This document shows, piece after piece, positions 8,300 to 17,577 of a stretch of 64,000 nucleotides of DNA (positions are counted from its first letter, which is position 1; each line of letters opens with the position of its first letter). The stretch is from Ferrovibrio sp041906005 (GTDB lineage Bacteria > Pseudomonadota > Alphaproteobacteria > Ferrovibrionales > Ferrovibrionaceae), in contig NZ_JAYRJY010000001.1 in NCBI RefSeq assembly GCF_041906005.1, forward strand, positions 1,612,001 to 1,676,000. Direction: 5' to 3'. The notes under the pieces are model-generated. The model was not told where the DNA came from. It did no database searches and saw nothing but the letters and a program-made list of their open reading frames with translations. Both the position numbers and the translations under genes were made by a program.

Positions 8300-9094
8300 T
8301 TATGCCGCCGCGCGGCGCTGCCGCCCCTGCAACAGTGCGAACAACGCGGCACCGAGCAGCAGCGCGGTCTGCAGGCCAATGGCCTGGATGGTGGGATTGA
8401 AGCCCGCCTGTACCGCCCAGCCCGGCAGGCCCATATCGTCATAGGGCAGCCAGCCGATCTCCTGGAATTCCAGCAGCGCGCCGCCGATGAAGCGCAGGCC
8501 AAACAGGAACAGCAACGCGGAGGTGACGGCGAAGACCGGACGCAGCGGCAGGCGCAGGGCCAGCCTCGTCATCGCCAGATAGATCAGCGCCAGCGCCAGC
8601 GCGGCAACGCCCAGGCCCAGCAACATGCCCTGCATGCCACTTTCGGCGCCGGCCTCGGCATTGGCCATCGCGGCATGCAGGAACAGGATTGTCTCGGCGC
8701 CCTCGCGGAATACGGCGAGAAAGGCAATGCCGGCCAGCAGCCAGGGTCCATCGGCCTGCAACGCCCGGCTGGTCTGCGCCTGCAGCCGGCGTTTCCAGCT
8801 TTCCGGATTCTGCCGCAGCCATAACCAGCCGCTGACATAGAGCAGCAGCACGGCCGCCACCGACATCACGATGGCCTCGGTCAGATCGTCATGCGCACCA
8901 CCGAAGAATTCGTAGAAGATCCAGGCGGCGACCAGACTCGCCACCAGCGCGGCAGCGCCGCCCCAGAGCAGGGCGATGCGGCGATGGCCTTCGCCGGCGC
9001 GTTGCAGGAAGGCGGCCAGCGCGGCGATCACCAACAGGGCTTCCAGTCCCTCGCGCAGCACGATGAAAAAGGATTCGACGGCAACCGGCAGCAT
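8300..9094 (-). CDS. efeU: FTR1 family iron permease
   Basis: 264 aa integral membrane protein with seven predicted hydrophobic segments. It carries both REXXE motifs of FTR1/EfeU: REGLE at residues 14-18 and REGAE at about residue 132. These glutamates carry ferric iron across the inner membrane, usually after oxidation of Fe(II) by an EfeO/EfeB or cupredoxin partner. No such partner is adjacent here: neighbours are an SCP2 gene (convergent) and a chemoreceptor. The gene therefore looks like an orphan permease, or its oxidase subunits lie elsewhere. Family assignment is firm; the efeU symbol is by similarity. Confidence 0.88.
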   Translation of the reverse strand: MLPVAVESFFIVLREGLEALLVIAALAAFLQRAGEGHRRIALLWGGAAALVASLVAAWIFYEFFGGAHDDLTEAIVMSVAAVLLLYVSGWLWLRQNPESWKRRLQAQTSRALQADGPWLLAGIAFLAVFREGAETILFLHAAMANAEAGAESGMQGMLLGLGVAALALALIYLAMTRLALRLPLRPVFAVTSALLFLFGLRFIGGALLEFQEIGWLPYDDMGLPGWAVQAGFNPTIQAIGLQTALLLGAALFALLQGRQRRAAA

Positions 9095-9247
9095 GGCGGC
9101 GGCTCTCCTCGATGGTCAGACGGGGCGATCAAACGCTATTGCGAGGCGTTTGCGACAGCAAGCCCGCTGACGGCGGCAAAACGCCGCGCCCAAGAGCCGG
9201 TCCGGCGCCGGATTTGACCTGCATCATGCCGGCGCCCGACGATCGTA

Positions 9248-11515
9248 TCACTTGCCTTCGAAATGCGCCTTGATCGCCTGGGTCACGCGCGCGTCGTCGC
9301 AGGTATAGCGCACCGCCACGAATCCCTTGTCCACACGCGCCACCGTGGCATGGCAGGGGAATTCGATGCGGCCTTCGACGGCATCGACCCGCACACGCAA
9401 TTCCACCGTCTCGCCCATGGCGGGCGTCTTTTCGGCCGGACCGAAGAACAGGCCGATGCGCGACCAGTTGCGCAGCGGCAGCACCTGGCCTTTCCAGGTG
9501 ACGATATCGTTGGCGCCGGCTTCCTCGCGGCGCGCCCTGCGATGCTCCTCATGGGCCTCGCCCAGCTTGAAGAAACTCACCGCCTCCGACAGGCTCTGCG
9601 CCATGTTGGCCAGCGCCTGGGCCGAAGCATGGGTTTCTTCCACCAGGGCCGCGTTGCGCTGTGTCATCTCGTCCATGTTGCCGACTGCGATATTCACCTC
9701 GTCCAGCCCACGCGCCTGTTCGGCCGAAGCGGTGGCGATCTCGCCGACGATGCTGGTCACCTTGTCGACCGCACCGACGATCTCGGTGAGCGACGCGCCG
9801 GCCTGATGCACCAGTTCCGCGCCGGTTTTCACCTGGGCATTCGATTCCTGGATCAGCGCCTTGATGTCCTTCGACGCGTTGGCCGAGCGCTGGGCCAGGG
9901 CGCGCACTTCCTGCGCCACCACGGCGAAACCCTTGCCGGCATCGCCGGCGCGGGCGGCTTCTACCGAGGCATTCAGGGCGAGCAGGTTGGTCTGGAAGGC
10001 GATCTCGTCGATCAGGCCGACGATATCGCCAATCTTCTGCGCGCTCTGCTCGATGCTGTTCATCGCCGATACCGCATTGCCCACGACTTCGCCGCCGCGA
10101 TGGGCGGTGCCGCGCGCCTCGCCCGACAGCCGGTCGGCGGCCTGAGCATTATCCGCATTCTGCTTCACCGTCGCCGTCACCTGATGCATGGCGGCGGCGG
10201 TCTGCTCCAGCGTGGCGGCCTGGCTTTCGGTGCGATGCGCCAGATCTTCCGAACCCGACGAGATTTCGGATGCGGCCTGACGCAGCGTGTGCACCGAGGC
10301 CGCCAGGTTCTCGGCGAAGCCGCGCAACGTGTCGGCCATGCTGTTGGCACTGGCCTTCAGGTCGGCGAAGACGCCGTCATATTCGCCGTTTACGCTGCGG
10401 CTCACATCGCCTTCGGCCATGCCGTGGATCACGGTCGCCAGTTCGCCGGTCACGCTGTGCAGCGTGGCAGTGAGTTTGTTCAGCCGCTGGGTCACTTCCA
10501 GCAGGAAGCCTTCCTTGTCCGCCTCGCCGAGGCGTGTGTCGAGCCGGCCATGAGCGATTTCCTCGCACAAGGCGGCGATCTCGCGCGCCGCCGCCTGTTC
10601 CCGCGCCTCGCGGGCTTGGCGCTGTTCGTCGGCCTGGCGCCGGGTTTCCTCGGCTTCGCGCTGCAGCCGGTCATTTTCCATGCCGTTGGTCTTGAAGACG
10701 CCGACGGCACGGGCAATCGCGCCGATCTCGTCACCACGGCCGGTATGCGGCACCACCGTTTTCCAGTCGCGTTGCGCCAGGCGGTCGATCGCCTCGGTCA
10801 GGGCATGCAGAGGCCGGGCGACGGCACGCGCCAGCATCCAGCCGAACAGCACCAGGATCAGGCCGTTGATGGTGACGGCAATGCCGGTATTGCGGATTTC
10901 CTCGCGCATCTGCGCATCGACATCGTCAAGATAGATGCCGCTGCCGATCACCCAGCCCCAGGGCGCAAAGCCCTTCACGTAGGAAACCTTTTCCACCGGC
11001 TCGCTGCTGCCCGGCTTGGGCCAGCGGTAGTCAAACTCGCCTTCACCCTTCTCGCGGGCGATACGGGCAAATTCGACGAAGATCTTCTTGCCATCGGGAT
11101 CGGCGTATGACCCCACATCCTTGCCGACCAGATCCTTGGCGAAGGGGTGCATCAGCAGCACGGGCTTCTGGTCGTTGACCCAGAAATATTCCCGCCCGCT
11201 ATAGCGCAGGCCCTGCAGCATGGTCAGCGCGGCCTGCTGGGCCGTCTCCCTGCTCATCGCGCCCTTCTCGGCTTCGGCGGCAAAATGCTGCACCACGCCG
11301 TGGGCCACCTCGACCAGTTCGCGGGTCTTGGTGGCGCGGTCATCCAGCAAGTTGTGACGCAACTGGTACAGATCGGTGCCGAGCTGGATCACCAGGCTGA
11401 CAATCGCGACCAGGATGATCGCCATGATGCGCACGAGCACCGAGAGGCCGCGACGATTCGGATTGGCGGCCCCCGGATTGGTGCTCGGGGAGCTGACGGC
11501 AACTGTGATGGACAT
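9248..11515 (-). CDS. methyl-accepting chemotaxis protein with single Cache and C-terminal PilZ domain
   Basis: 755 aa. TM1 (about 25-47) is followed by a periplasmic sCache_2 domain (YFWVND, PFAKDLVGKDVG, KVSYVKGFAPWGWVIGSGIYLDDV), TM2 (about 212-232), HAMP and coiled coils. The signalling hairpin has the canonical tip EIAFQTNLLALNASVEAARAG. From about residue 660 a PilZ domain follows, with RxxxR (RRARR) and NxSxxG (NWSRIG), the c-di-GMP-binding pattern. It should relay a small organic-acid-like ligand signal to CheA/CheW with gain set by c-di-GMP, as reported for Azospirillum Tlp1. A paralogue without PilZ is at 36407-38296. Confidence 0.92.
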   Translation of the reverse strand: MSITVAVSSPSTNPGAANPNRRGLSVLVRIMAIILVAIVSLVIQLGTDLYQLRHNLLDDRATKTRELVEVAHGVVQHFAAEAEKGAMSRETAQQAALTMLQGLRYSGREYFWVNDQKPVLLMHPFAKDLVGKDVGSYADPDGKKIFVEFARIAREKGEGEFDYRWPKPGSSEPVEKVSYVKGFAPWGWVIGSGIYLDDVDAQMREEIRNTGIAVTINGLILVLFGWMLARAVARPLHALTEAIDRLAQRDWKTVVPHTGRGDEIGAIARAVGVFKTNGMENDRLQREAEETRRQADEQRQAREAREQAAAREIAALCEEIAHGRLDTRLGEADKEGFLLEVTQRLNKLTATLHSVTGELATVIHGMAEGDVSRSVNGEYDGVFADLKASANSMADTLRGFAENLAASVHTLRQAASEISSGSEDLAHRTESQAATLEQTAAAMHQVTATVKQNADNAQAADRLSGEARGTAHRGGEVVGNAVSAMNSIEQSAQKIGDIVGLIDEIAFQTNLLALNASVEAARAGDAGKGFAVVAQEVRALAQRSANASKDIKALIQESNAQVKTGAELVHQAGASLTEIVGAVDKVTSIVGEIATASAEQARGLDEVNIAVGNMDEMTQRNAALVEETHASAQALANMAQSLSEAVSFFKLGEAHEEHRRARREEAGANDIVTWKGQVLPLRNWSRIGLFFGPAEKTPAMGETVELRVRVDAVEGRIEFPCHATVARVDKGFVAVRYTCDDARVTQAIKAHFEGK

Positions 11516-11696
11516 TGGGGGGGAATTCCGGGTTACAGGATTGCAATGCGCGAGAGGTGCCGCAAACCGGCCATCCCTGCCTTGATCCAGATCATTTATT
11601 TTTGTGATGGCGTATGACAGTCAGCTGCAGGATTAATTTAAAAGATCAGCAGAAACAACCATTTGACGCATCGGTTCGGTTAAGCGAAGGTCAGGC

Positions 11697-13439
11697 ATGG
11701 AGCATTCCGAGACCATTCCCTATTTCCGCGAGCTGATCGTCTTTCTGGTGGCGGCCGGCATCGTCGTGCCGGTTTTCCACCGCCTGCGCCTGAGCCCGGT
11801 GCTGGGCTTTCTGGCTGTGGGCCTGCTGATCGGTCCCTATGGCCTGGCGCTGTTTGCCGACCGGCTGCCCTGGCTGGAATATGTCACCATCGGCGATATC
11901 GCCGGCGTCCGTCTGATCGCCGAATTCGGCATCATCTTCCTGCTGTTCATGATCGGGCTGGAACTCTCGCTCGACCGGTTGTGGCAGATGAAACGCCTCG
12001 TGCTTGGTCTGGGCCTGGCCGAGGTGCTGATCGCTGCCGCCGTGATCGGCGGCATCGCCATTGCGTTTGGCAACAGCACGCCGGCCGCGCTGATCCTGGG
12101 CAGTTGCCTGGCGCTCAGTTCCACGGCGATCGTGATGCAGCTGCTGATCGAAAGCCGGCGTGGCGGCACGCCGGTTGGCCGCGCCAGCTTTGCCATCCTG
12201 CTGATGCAGGATCTGGCCGTGGTGCCGATCCTGTTCATGATCGGCTTTCTTGCCACCGCCAGCAGCATCAGCAACGAAGACATGTTGCTGCAACTGGGCG
12301 AGACGCTGGCGATCGCCATTGCCGCCATCGTTGCGATCATTGTGATCGGCCGGCGCGTGCTGGGACCGCTGTTCCGCCTGGCCGGCGGCGCCAGAAGCCC
12401 TGAGATGTTCATGGCACTGATCCTCCTGGTGGTGATCGCCATGGCGGCGGCCACCGGTATTGCCGGCCTATCGATGGCATTGGGCGCCTTCCTGGCGGGC
12501 CTGCTGTTGGCGGAAAGCGAATACCGCCATGCCGTCGAAGTCAGCATCGAACCCTTCAAGGGCCTTTTGCTGGGGCTGTTCTTCCTGTCGGTCGGCATGG
12601 GCATCGACCTGCGCGTCGCGGCCAATGATGTGCTGTGGATCCTGCTGTCGGTGATAGGCCTGTTCGTCATCAAGGGTGGCATCATCGCCGCGCTGGCGCT
12701 GCTGTTCGGGCAGAGCCGCGCCACTGCGCTGGAAATGGCTTTGCTGCTCGGCCAGGGCGGCGAATTCGCCTTCGTCGTGGTGGGCCTTGGCGAACGGTAT
12801 CGCCTGCTGCCGACTGAGACAGCGCAGTTCATGCTGCTGGTCGTATCCTTGTCGATGCTGCTCACTCCCTTCATCGCCCAGGCGGCACGGCGGTTGGCGC
12901 AGAAGCTGGCCGATGGCGTCGCGCAGGCGACGCATGGCATCGGCGAGAATGCCGAACACCAGGAGGGGCATGTTGTGATCTGCGGCTATGGCCGCGTCGG
13001 CCGCATGATCGCCAGCCTGCTGGATGCCGAACAGATTCCCTGGGTGGCGCTGGATGCCCATGCCGAAACCGTGGCGACCGAACGGCGCGCCGGACGTCCG
13101 GTGCATTATGGCGATGCCAGCCGCGTCGAACTGCTGGAGAAACTCTCTGCCGGCCACGCCCAGGCCCTGGTGGTGACGCTGGATGATCCGGCCGCCGCCG
13201 GCCATCTGGTCGCCACCGCCCATCGCGCCTGGCCGCATCTGCCGGTTTTCGCCCGCGCCCGCGACCATGGCCATGCCGAGCACCTGCGCAGGCTGGGCGC
13301 CGCCCAGGTGATCGCCGAGGCCGCCGAGGCCTCGCTGCAGCTCGGCGCGCTGGCGCTGGAGCAGGCGGGATTGCCCGAGGATGCCGTGCGTCAGCGGCTG
13401 GAACGGGCCCGCAGCACCAGACAGGAACCGGCGGAATGA
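11697..13439 (+). CDS. CPA2 cation:proton antiporter with C-terminal TrkA-N (RCK) domain
   Basis: 580 aa. Residues 1-400 are a run of about twelve hydrophobic helices of the Na+/H+ exchanger fold, including ASLALSSTAIV-like CLALSSTAIVMQLL and LLMQDLAVVP. Residues about 425-545 are a Rossmann RCK domain beginning HVVICGYGRVGRMIA. This is the KefB/KefC/YbaL layout: a K+ or Na+/H+ antiporter gated by nucleotide or glutathione adduct binding. No KefF/KefG accessory gene is adjacent. It is divergent from the chemoreceptor across 180 bp. The transported ion cannot be read from sequence. Confidence 0.9.
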   Translation: MEHSETIPYFRELIVFLVAAGIVVPVFHRLRLSPVLGFLAVGLLIGPYGLALFADRLPWLEYVTIGDIAGVRLIAEFGIIFLLFMIGLELSLDRLWQMKRLVLGLGLAEVLIAAAVIGGIAIAFGNSTPAALILGSCLALSSTAIVMQLLIESRRGGTPVGRASFAILLMQDLAVVPILFMIGFLATASSISNEDMLLQLGETLAIAIAAIVAIIVIGRRVLGPLFRLAGGARSPEMFMALILLVVIAMAAATGIAGLSMALGAFLAGLLLAESEYRHAVEVSIEPFKGLLLGLFFLSVGMGIDLRVAANDVLWILLSVIGLFVIKGGIIAALALLFGQSRATALEMALLLGQGGEFAFVVVGLGERYRLLPTETAQFMLLVVSLSMLLTPFIAQAARRLAQKLADGVAQATHGIGENAEHQEGHVVICGYGRVGRMIASLLDAEQIPWVALDAHAETVATERRAGRPVHYGDASRVELLEKLSAGHAQALVVTLDDPAAAGHLVATAHRAWPHLPVFARARDHGHAEHLRRLGAAQVIAEAAEASLQLGALALEQAGLPEDAVRQRLERARSTRQEPAE

Positions 13440-13491
13440 CCGGGCCGGACCTGAATACAGGAATAATATCCAATTTTGTTCTCTTTATGTA

Positions 13492-13520
13492 TTGACAATC
13501 AGACAGGCTACCCGCATATT
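13492..13520 (+). promoter_or_regulatory. sigma-70-type promoter TTGACA-N17-CATATT
   Basis: TTGACA at 13492-13497 and CATATT at 13515-13520 are exactly 17 bp apart in an AT-rich patch, 26 bp before the ATG of the small membrane protein. This is one of the closest matches to the housekeeping consensus in the window. Confidence 0.65.
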
Positions 13521-13545
13521 ACGGTATCTACAGCCAACCCAAGCC

Positions 13546-13944
13546 ATGCCAGATCTCAGCCCGGACGCCGCATCGTCACCAGCAGGATCGCCGCCAGACA
13601 GCAGCGGCCGAGGCTGGCGGCTGCTGACCATTCTGCTCTGCGTCCTGCTGGCAATCCCCTTACTGTCCATGATCATTGTCGCCATCGAGGCCTCAGCAAC
13701 GGTGATCGCCAAGGATTTTGCCCATCCCTATTTGGGATACTGGGTCATACGCGTGAGTGCCTATGCCGCGCTTCTAACATTGGCCGCCTTTGCCATCTTT
13801 CGCTTTGTGCCGCAGGGGCGCCGGCGGCCCTACTGGATCGGGCTGGGCATTGCCGCTCCGCTCCTTATCGTGGACGCGAGCGCCAGGGTTCTGGCTCTTT
13901 TGATTGGTCTGGTCACGGCCCTGATATTCCGGGCAATTGGCTGA
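13546..13944 (+). CDS. small three-TM membrane protein of unknown function
   Basis: 132 aa. A polar Ser/Pro-rich N-terminus (about 1-25) is followed by three hydrophobic segments: LLTILLCVLLAIPLLSMIIVAI, then YWVIRVSAYAALLTLAAFAIF, then a double span LGIAAPLLIVDASARVLALLIGLVTALIF. I do not recognise a family. The ATG at 13546 is placed 26 bp after a good promoter and is preferred over an upstream in-frame start at 13381, which lies inside the antiporter gene. The next gene starts 56 bp later on the same strand and is also unrecognised, so the two may form a pair. Confidence 0.6.
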   Translation: MPDLSPDAASSPAGSPPDSSGRGWRLLTILLCVLLAIPLLSMIIVAIEASATVIAKDFAHPYLGYWVIRVSAYAALLTLAAFAIFRFVPQGRRRPYWIGLGIAAPLLIVDASARVLALLIGLVTALIFRAIG

Positions 13945-13999
13945 CGCCGGCCCGCTTTATTTAAGAAAAAATCATGATCATTTGGAATGGGAGATTTGC

Positions 14000-15424
14000 A
14001 TGCCCTCTCGTCGCCCCTCTTCTGCCGAGCAGCGTAGCGCCCTGGACGTCGCCCGCGCCCGTCTGAAAGATGGCGACATCGACGGCTATTGGGCGGCGCT
14101 GGAGAAACAGGATTCCTATGCCGGGCTGGCACGCAACGTCGCCGCCAATCGCGGCAAACAGGGCGAGATCGCCAATACGCGATTGGAACGGTTTGCCCGC
14201 GAGGCACGCGGCCGGCCGTTGAACGAGGATGAGCGCGATGCCATCCGGCGCGATGTGGCCGCCGCCGACCTGGCGCAGCGCGAACGCAATCTCGCCGAGA
14301 CCGGTGATCATCGCGTCACCGGCCCACAGAGCGTGGCGTATCACCGCGATGTCTTCGAGGCGCGCGGCATTCCGAACGAAGCCTATTTTCCGACGCTGCT
14401 GCAGCCGGCGATCGGCAGCGTCTGGGGTTTCCCAGCCGGGATACATCTGCGCGATGCACCGGATCTGCCCAGCGATCCATTAAACTGGGAAAACTGGGAG
14501 CAGGTTGTCGACGGCATGCAGCATGATGTGAAGCCGATCAGCGACCGCTATTTCCGCGACGAAGTCGCCGAGCAGTCGAAGACCCTGCCCCGCCAGGGCC
14601 TGATGGAGATCGAGGGATTTCATGGCGATCCGCAGCAGGAAGCGCGGGAAACGCCGCGCAGCGATGCAAATGTAAGTCCTGCATCCTTCGAATCCCGCCT
14701 TGCCGCGCTACCGCCGACGCCGGAACGCTGGCTGGATTTCACGCTGGACAAGCAGCCCGCCGATCTGTCTCGTCGCGATCTGCATGCCCTGCAGGCGCAT
14801 GAGGCCTATCTGAAACCCCAGCATCCGCGCCATGACGACGCTTTTCGTCTGGTCAGCGACACCTATCGCCATCTTTATGGCGACGCGCCGCAGAATACCG
14901 ATGCCACCGGTCGGCCACAGCGCGACATGCCGCAACGCGATCTGCCTGAACATGCGTGCCGCAGCCGCGTGGAAGTCCGGCGTGAGGATACGTTGCGCGC
15001 CTTCGGCCGCGAACTCGATGATTGGTACAAGGCGATGAAGCAATCGCCGCAGTATATGGGCGAGGCCGGAAGCGAACTCGTCAAGCTGATGCAGGATGGC
15101 CTGAACGACCTGCTCTGGCCCAACCAGTCCGCGCCACGGCCACAACAGGTGACGCGCGGGCCCTATCGCGGCGGCCCGGTGCTGGTGGATGGCGATCTGG
15201 GACCGGTGACCGGGGCAGCGCTGGACCGGGCCGAGGCCGAGGGCCTGCTACCACCCTTGCAGGAAGAGATGAAGCGCAGCCTCAATACCATCCGGGGCCT
15301 GATGTTCGTCTCCCCCGCACAACTCGGCCTGCCCGGCGATCTGCTGCAACAGCAGCGTGAGCAGGCCGGACCACTGCCGGACGCCGTGGTCCGCGCCATG
15401 CCGGCATACGAGATGGATCGGTAG
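14000..15424 (+). CDS. hypothetical protein with a possible peptidoglycan-binding-like module
   Basis: 474 aa, soluble, charged, no signal peptide or TM segment. ATG at 14000 has GGGAG 7 bp upstream. The N-terminus (about 1-90) is helical and Arg/Ala-rich; the middle contains Trp/Pro-rich segments (SVWGFPAGIHLRDAPDLP, NWENWEQVV). Residues about 365-420 read LMQDGLNDLLWP then VDGDLGPVTGAALDRAE, which resembles the repeat unit of PG_binding_1 domains (DGxxGxxT). I recognise no other family. It may be a cell-wall or phage-like protein, or a secreted effector. It follows the three-TM protein on the same strand. Confidence 0.6.
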   Translation: MPSRRPSSAEQRSALDVARARLKDGDIDGYWAALEKQDSYAGLARNVAANRGKQGEIANTRLERFAREARGRPLNEDERDAIRRDVAAADLAQRERNLAETGDHRVTGPQSVAYHRDVFEARGIPNEAYFPTLLQPAIGSVWGFPAGIHLRDAPDLPSDPLNWENWEQVVDGMQHDVKPISDRYFRDEVAEQSKTLPRQGLMEIEGFHGDPQQEARETPRSDANVSPASFESRLAALPPTPERWLDFTLDKQPADLSRRDLHALQAHEAYLKPQHPRHDDAFRLVSDTYRHLYGDAPQNTDATGRPQRDMPQRDLPEHACRSRVEVRREDTLRAFGRELDDWYKAMKQSPQYMGEAGSELVKLMQDGLNDLLWPNQSAPRPQQVTRGPYRGGPVLVDGDLGPVTGAALDRAEAEGLLPPLQEEMKRSLNTIRGLMFVSPAQLGLPGDLLQQQREQAGPLPDAVVRAMPAYEMDR

Positions 15425-15463
15425 CCGATTTTCTTTTTCACCATAATGGCTTAGGCGGCTTGG

Positions 15464-15480
15464 CCAAAGCCCGGCTTTGG
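15464..15480. repeat. 17-bp inverted repeat CCAAAGCC-C-GGCTTTGG upstream of fabI
   Basis: Perfect 8-bp arms separated by one base, in the 142-bp gap before fabI. The loop is too small for an RNA hairpin, so it is more likely a protein-binding site for a regulator of the fabI-aroC unit, or chance. Confidence 0.35.
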
Positions 15481-15566
15481 GCTACTCTCGCCGGCCAGTG
15501 TTTCGAGCCAGGAGCGCCCCAGCGGCTGCGCCGGCCGTCTCGCGCCACAGCCTTACCGGGGGATTT

Positions 15567-16412
15567 ATGTCGCAACCGCAACCGCTCATGCATGGCAAAC
15601 GCGGCCTTATCATGGGCGTCGCCAACGACCGTTCGCTGGCCTGGGGCATCGCCAAGGCGGTGCATGCCCAGGGCGCCGAACTGGCCTTCACCTATCAGGG
15701 CGAGGCGCTGGAGAAACGCGTGAAGCCGCTGGCCGCCACCATCGGCGCCCAGCATGTACTGGAATGCGACGTCACCAATCCGGTCTCGATCGATGCCACC
15801 TTCACGGCGCTGGAAAAGGCCTGGGGCAAACTCGATTTCCTGGTCCATGCCATCGGCTTTTCGGACAAGAACGAGCTGAAGGGCCGCTATATCGACACCA
15901 GCTTCGACAATTTCGCGCTTACCATGAACGTGAGCTGCTACAGCTTCACCGCCGTGATGCAGCGTGCCGAGAAGCTGATGACCGATGGCGGCAGCGCCAT
16001 CACACTGACCTATTACGGCGCCGAACGCGTCATGCCGCATTACAACGTGATGGGCGTCGCGAAAGCCGCGCTGGAAGCGAGCGTGCGTTACCTCGCCGCC
16101 GATCTCGGCAAGCAGGGCATCCGCGTCAACGCCATCTCGGCTGGCCCGATCAAGACCCTGGCGGCCAGCGGCATCGGCGACTTCCGCTATATCCTGAAGT
16201 GGAACGAGTTGAACGCTCCCCTGCGCCAGAACGTGACCATCGAGCAGGTTGGCGGCGCCGGCCTGTATCTGCTGTCCGATCTGGGCTCGGGCGTCACCGG
16301 CGAAGTGCATCATGTCGACAGCGGCTATCACAGTGTCGGCATGGTGGCGGTGGACCAGGCCGCCCAGGTGGCCGACCTGCTGCTGTCGCTCGGCGGCAAG
16401 AAGGTCGAGTAA
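15567..16412 (+). CDS. fabI: enoyl-[acyl-carrier-protein] reductase (NADH)
   Basis: 281 aa SDR of the FabI type. It has the atypical glycine motif GVANDRSLAWGIA, the catalytic Y-x6-K (YNVMGVAK in HYNVMGVAKAALEAS) and the substrate-loop segment ISAGPIKTLAASGI. It reduces trans-2-enoyl-ACP to acyl-ACP in the last step of each type II fatty-acid elongation cycle in the cytosol. ATG at 15567 gives MSQPQPLMHGKRGLIMG, the usual FabI length; in-frame codons upstream to 15477 are not supported by a ribosome site. It is followed 28 bp later by aroC, a common alphaproteobacterial arrangement. Sequences of this type are normally triclosan targets. Confidence 0.95.
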   Translation: MSQPQPLMHGKRGLIMGVANDRSLAWGIAKAVHAQGAELAFTYQGEALEKRVKPLAATIGAQHVLECDVTNPVSIDATFTALEKAWGKLDFLVHAIGFSDKNELKGRYIDTSFDNFALTMNVSCYSFTAVMQRAEKLMTDGGSAITLTYYGAERVMPHYNVMGVAKAALEASVRYLAADLGKQGIRVNAISAGPIKTLAASGIGDFRYILKWNELNAPLRQNVTIEQVGGAGLYLLSDLGSGVTGEVHHVDSGYHSVGMVAVDQAAQVADLLLSLGGKKVE

Positions 16413-16440
16413 GCAGGCCCAATGTTAGGCAATAAGCCCT

Positions 16441-17553
16441 ATGTCGGATAACAGCTTCGGCCGGCTCTTCCGCGTCACCACATGGGGTGAAAGTCACGGG
16501 CCGGCGCTGGGCTGCGTGATCGACGGCGCGCCGCCGCGCGTGCCGCTGAGCGAAGCCGACATCCAGCACTGGATGGACCAGCGCAAGCCGGGCACCTCGC
16601 GTTTCGTGACGCAACGGCGTGAGCCGGATGAAGTGAAGATCCTGTCGGGCGTGTTCGAGGGCCAGACCACCGGCACGCCGATCTCGCTTCTGATCGAGAA
16701 TGTCGACCAGCGTTCGAAGGACTATGGCGAGATCATGGACAAGTTCCGTCCCGGTCATGCCGACTATACCTACTGGAGCAAATACGGCATCCGCGACTAT
16801 CGCGGCGGCGGGCGCAGCTCGGCGCGCGAGACGGCGGCCCGCGTGGCGGCCGGCGCGGTGGCGCGCAATGTGCTGAAGACCCTGATCGACTCAACCGTGC
16901 AGATCCGCGGTGCGCTGGTGCAGGTGGGCGAGAAGACCATCGACCCGGCGAACTGGAGCTGGGACAGCGTGACGCAGAATCCCTTCTGGTGCCCCGATCC
17001 GAAGATGGCCATGGAATGGGAATACTATCTGGATGGCATTCGCAAGGCGGGCTCCAGTGTCGGCGCCGTGGTCGAGTTGCGCGCGTCCGGGATTCCCGCA
17101 GGCCTCGGCGAACCGATCTACGGCAAGCTGGACGCCGATCTCGCCGCCGCGATGATGAGCATCAATGCCGTGAAGGGCGTGGAGATCGGCGCGGGCTTTG
17201 CTGCGGCACGTTTGAGCGGCGAGCAGAATGCCGATGAGATGAAACTGGGCCAGGACGGCCGCGCGGATTTCACCTCCAATCAGGCCGGCGGCATCCTGGG
17301 CGGCATTTCGACAGGCCAGGAAATCGTGGTGCGCTTCGCCGTGAAGCCCACCTCCTCGATCCTCAATCCGCGTGCCACCATCGACCGTTTCGGCACCGAG
17401 ACCGAAATCGTCACCAAGGGCCGGCACGATCCCTGCGTCGGCATCCGCGCGGTGCCAGTGGGCGAGGCCATGCTGGCGCTCGTGCTGGCCGACCATCTGC
17501 TGCGCCATCGCGGCCAGGTTGGCGGCTTTAAACAGGGTTTCGATCAGAAATAA
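16441..17553 (+). CDS. aroC: chorismate synthase
   Basis: 370 aa, full length. Signatures in order: TWGESHGPALGCVIDGAPP at the N-terminus, YRGGGRSSARETAARVAAGAVAR, SNQAGGILGGISTGQ, and the C-terminal RHDPCVGIRAVPVGEAM. It converts 5-enolpyruvylshikimate 3-phosphate to chorismate with reduced FMN, the last common step to aromatic amino acids, folate and quinones. Located directly downstream of fabI on the same strand; probably co-transcribed. Confidence 0.97.
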   Translation: MSDNSFGRLFRVTTWGESHGPALGCVIDGAPPRVPLSEADIQHWMDQRKPGTSRFVTQRREPDEVKILSGVFEGQTTGTPISLLIENVDQRSKDYGEIMDKFRPGHADYTYWSKYGIRDYRGGGRSSARETAARVAAGAVARNVLKTLIDSTVQIRGALVQVGEKTIDPANWSWDSVTQNPFWCPDPKMAMEWEYYLDGIRKAGSSVGAVVELRASGIPAGLGEPIYGKLDADLAAAMMSINAVKGVEIGAGFAAARLSGEQNADEMKLGQDGRADFTSNQAGGILGGISTGQEIVVRFAVKPTSSILNPRATIDRFGTETEIVTKGRHDPCVGIRAVPVGEAMLALVLADHLLRHRGQVGGFKQGFDQK

Positions 17554-17577
17554 AACCCGACCGTATTGAAAAGAACT

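Noticed and set aside
9263..11110. 615-residue plus-strand open frame over the PilZ chemoreceptor
   Set aside because: Complement of a strongly supported receptor gene with all domain motifs in place.
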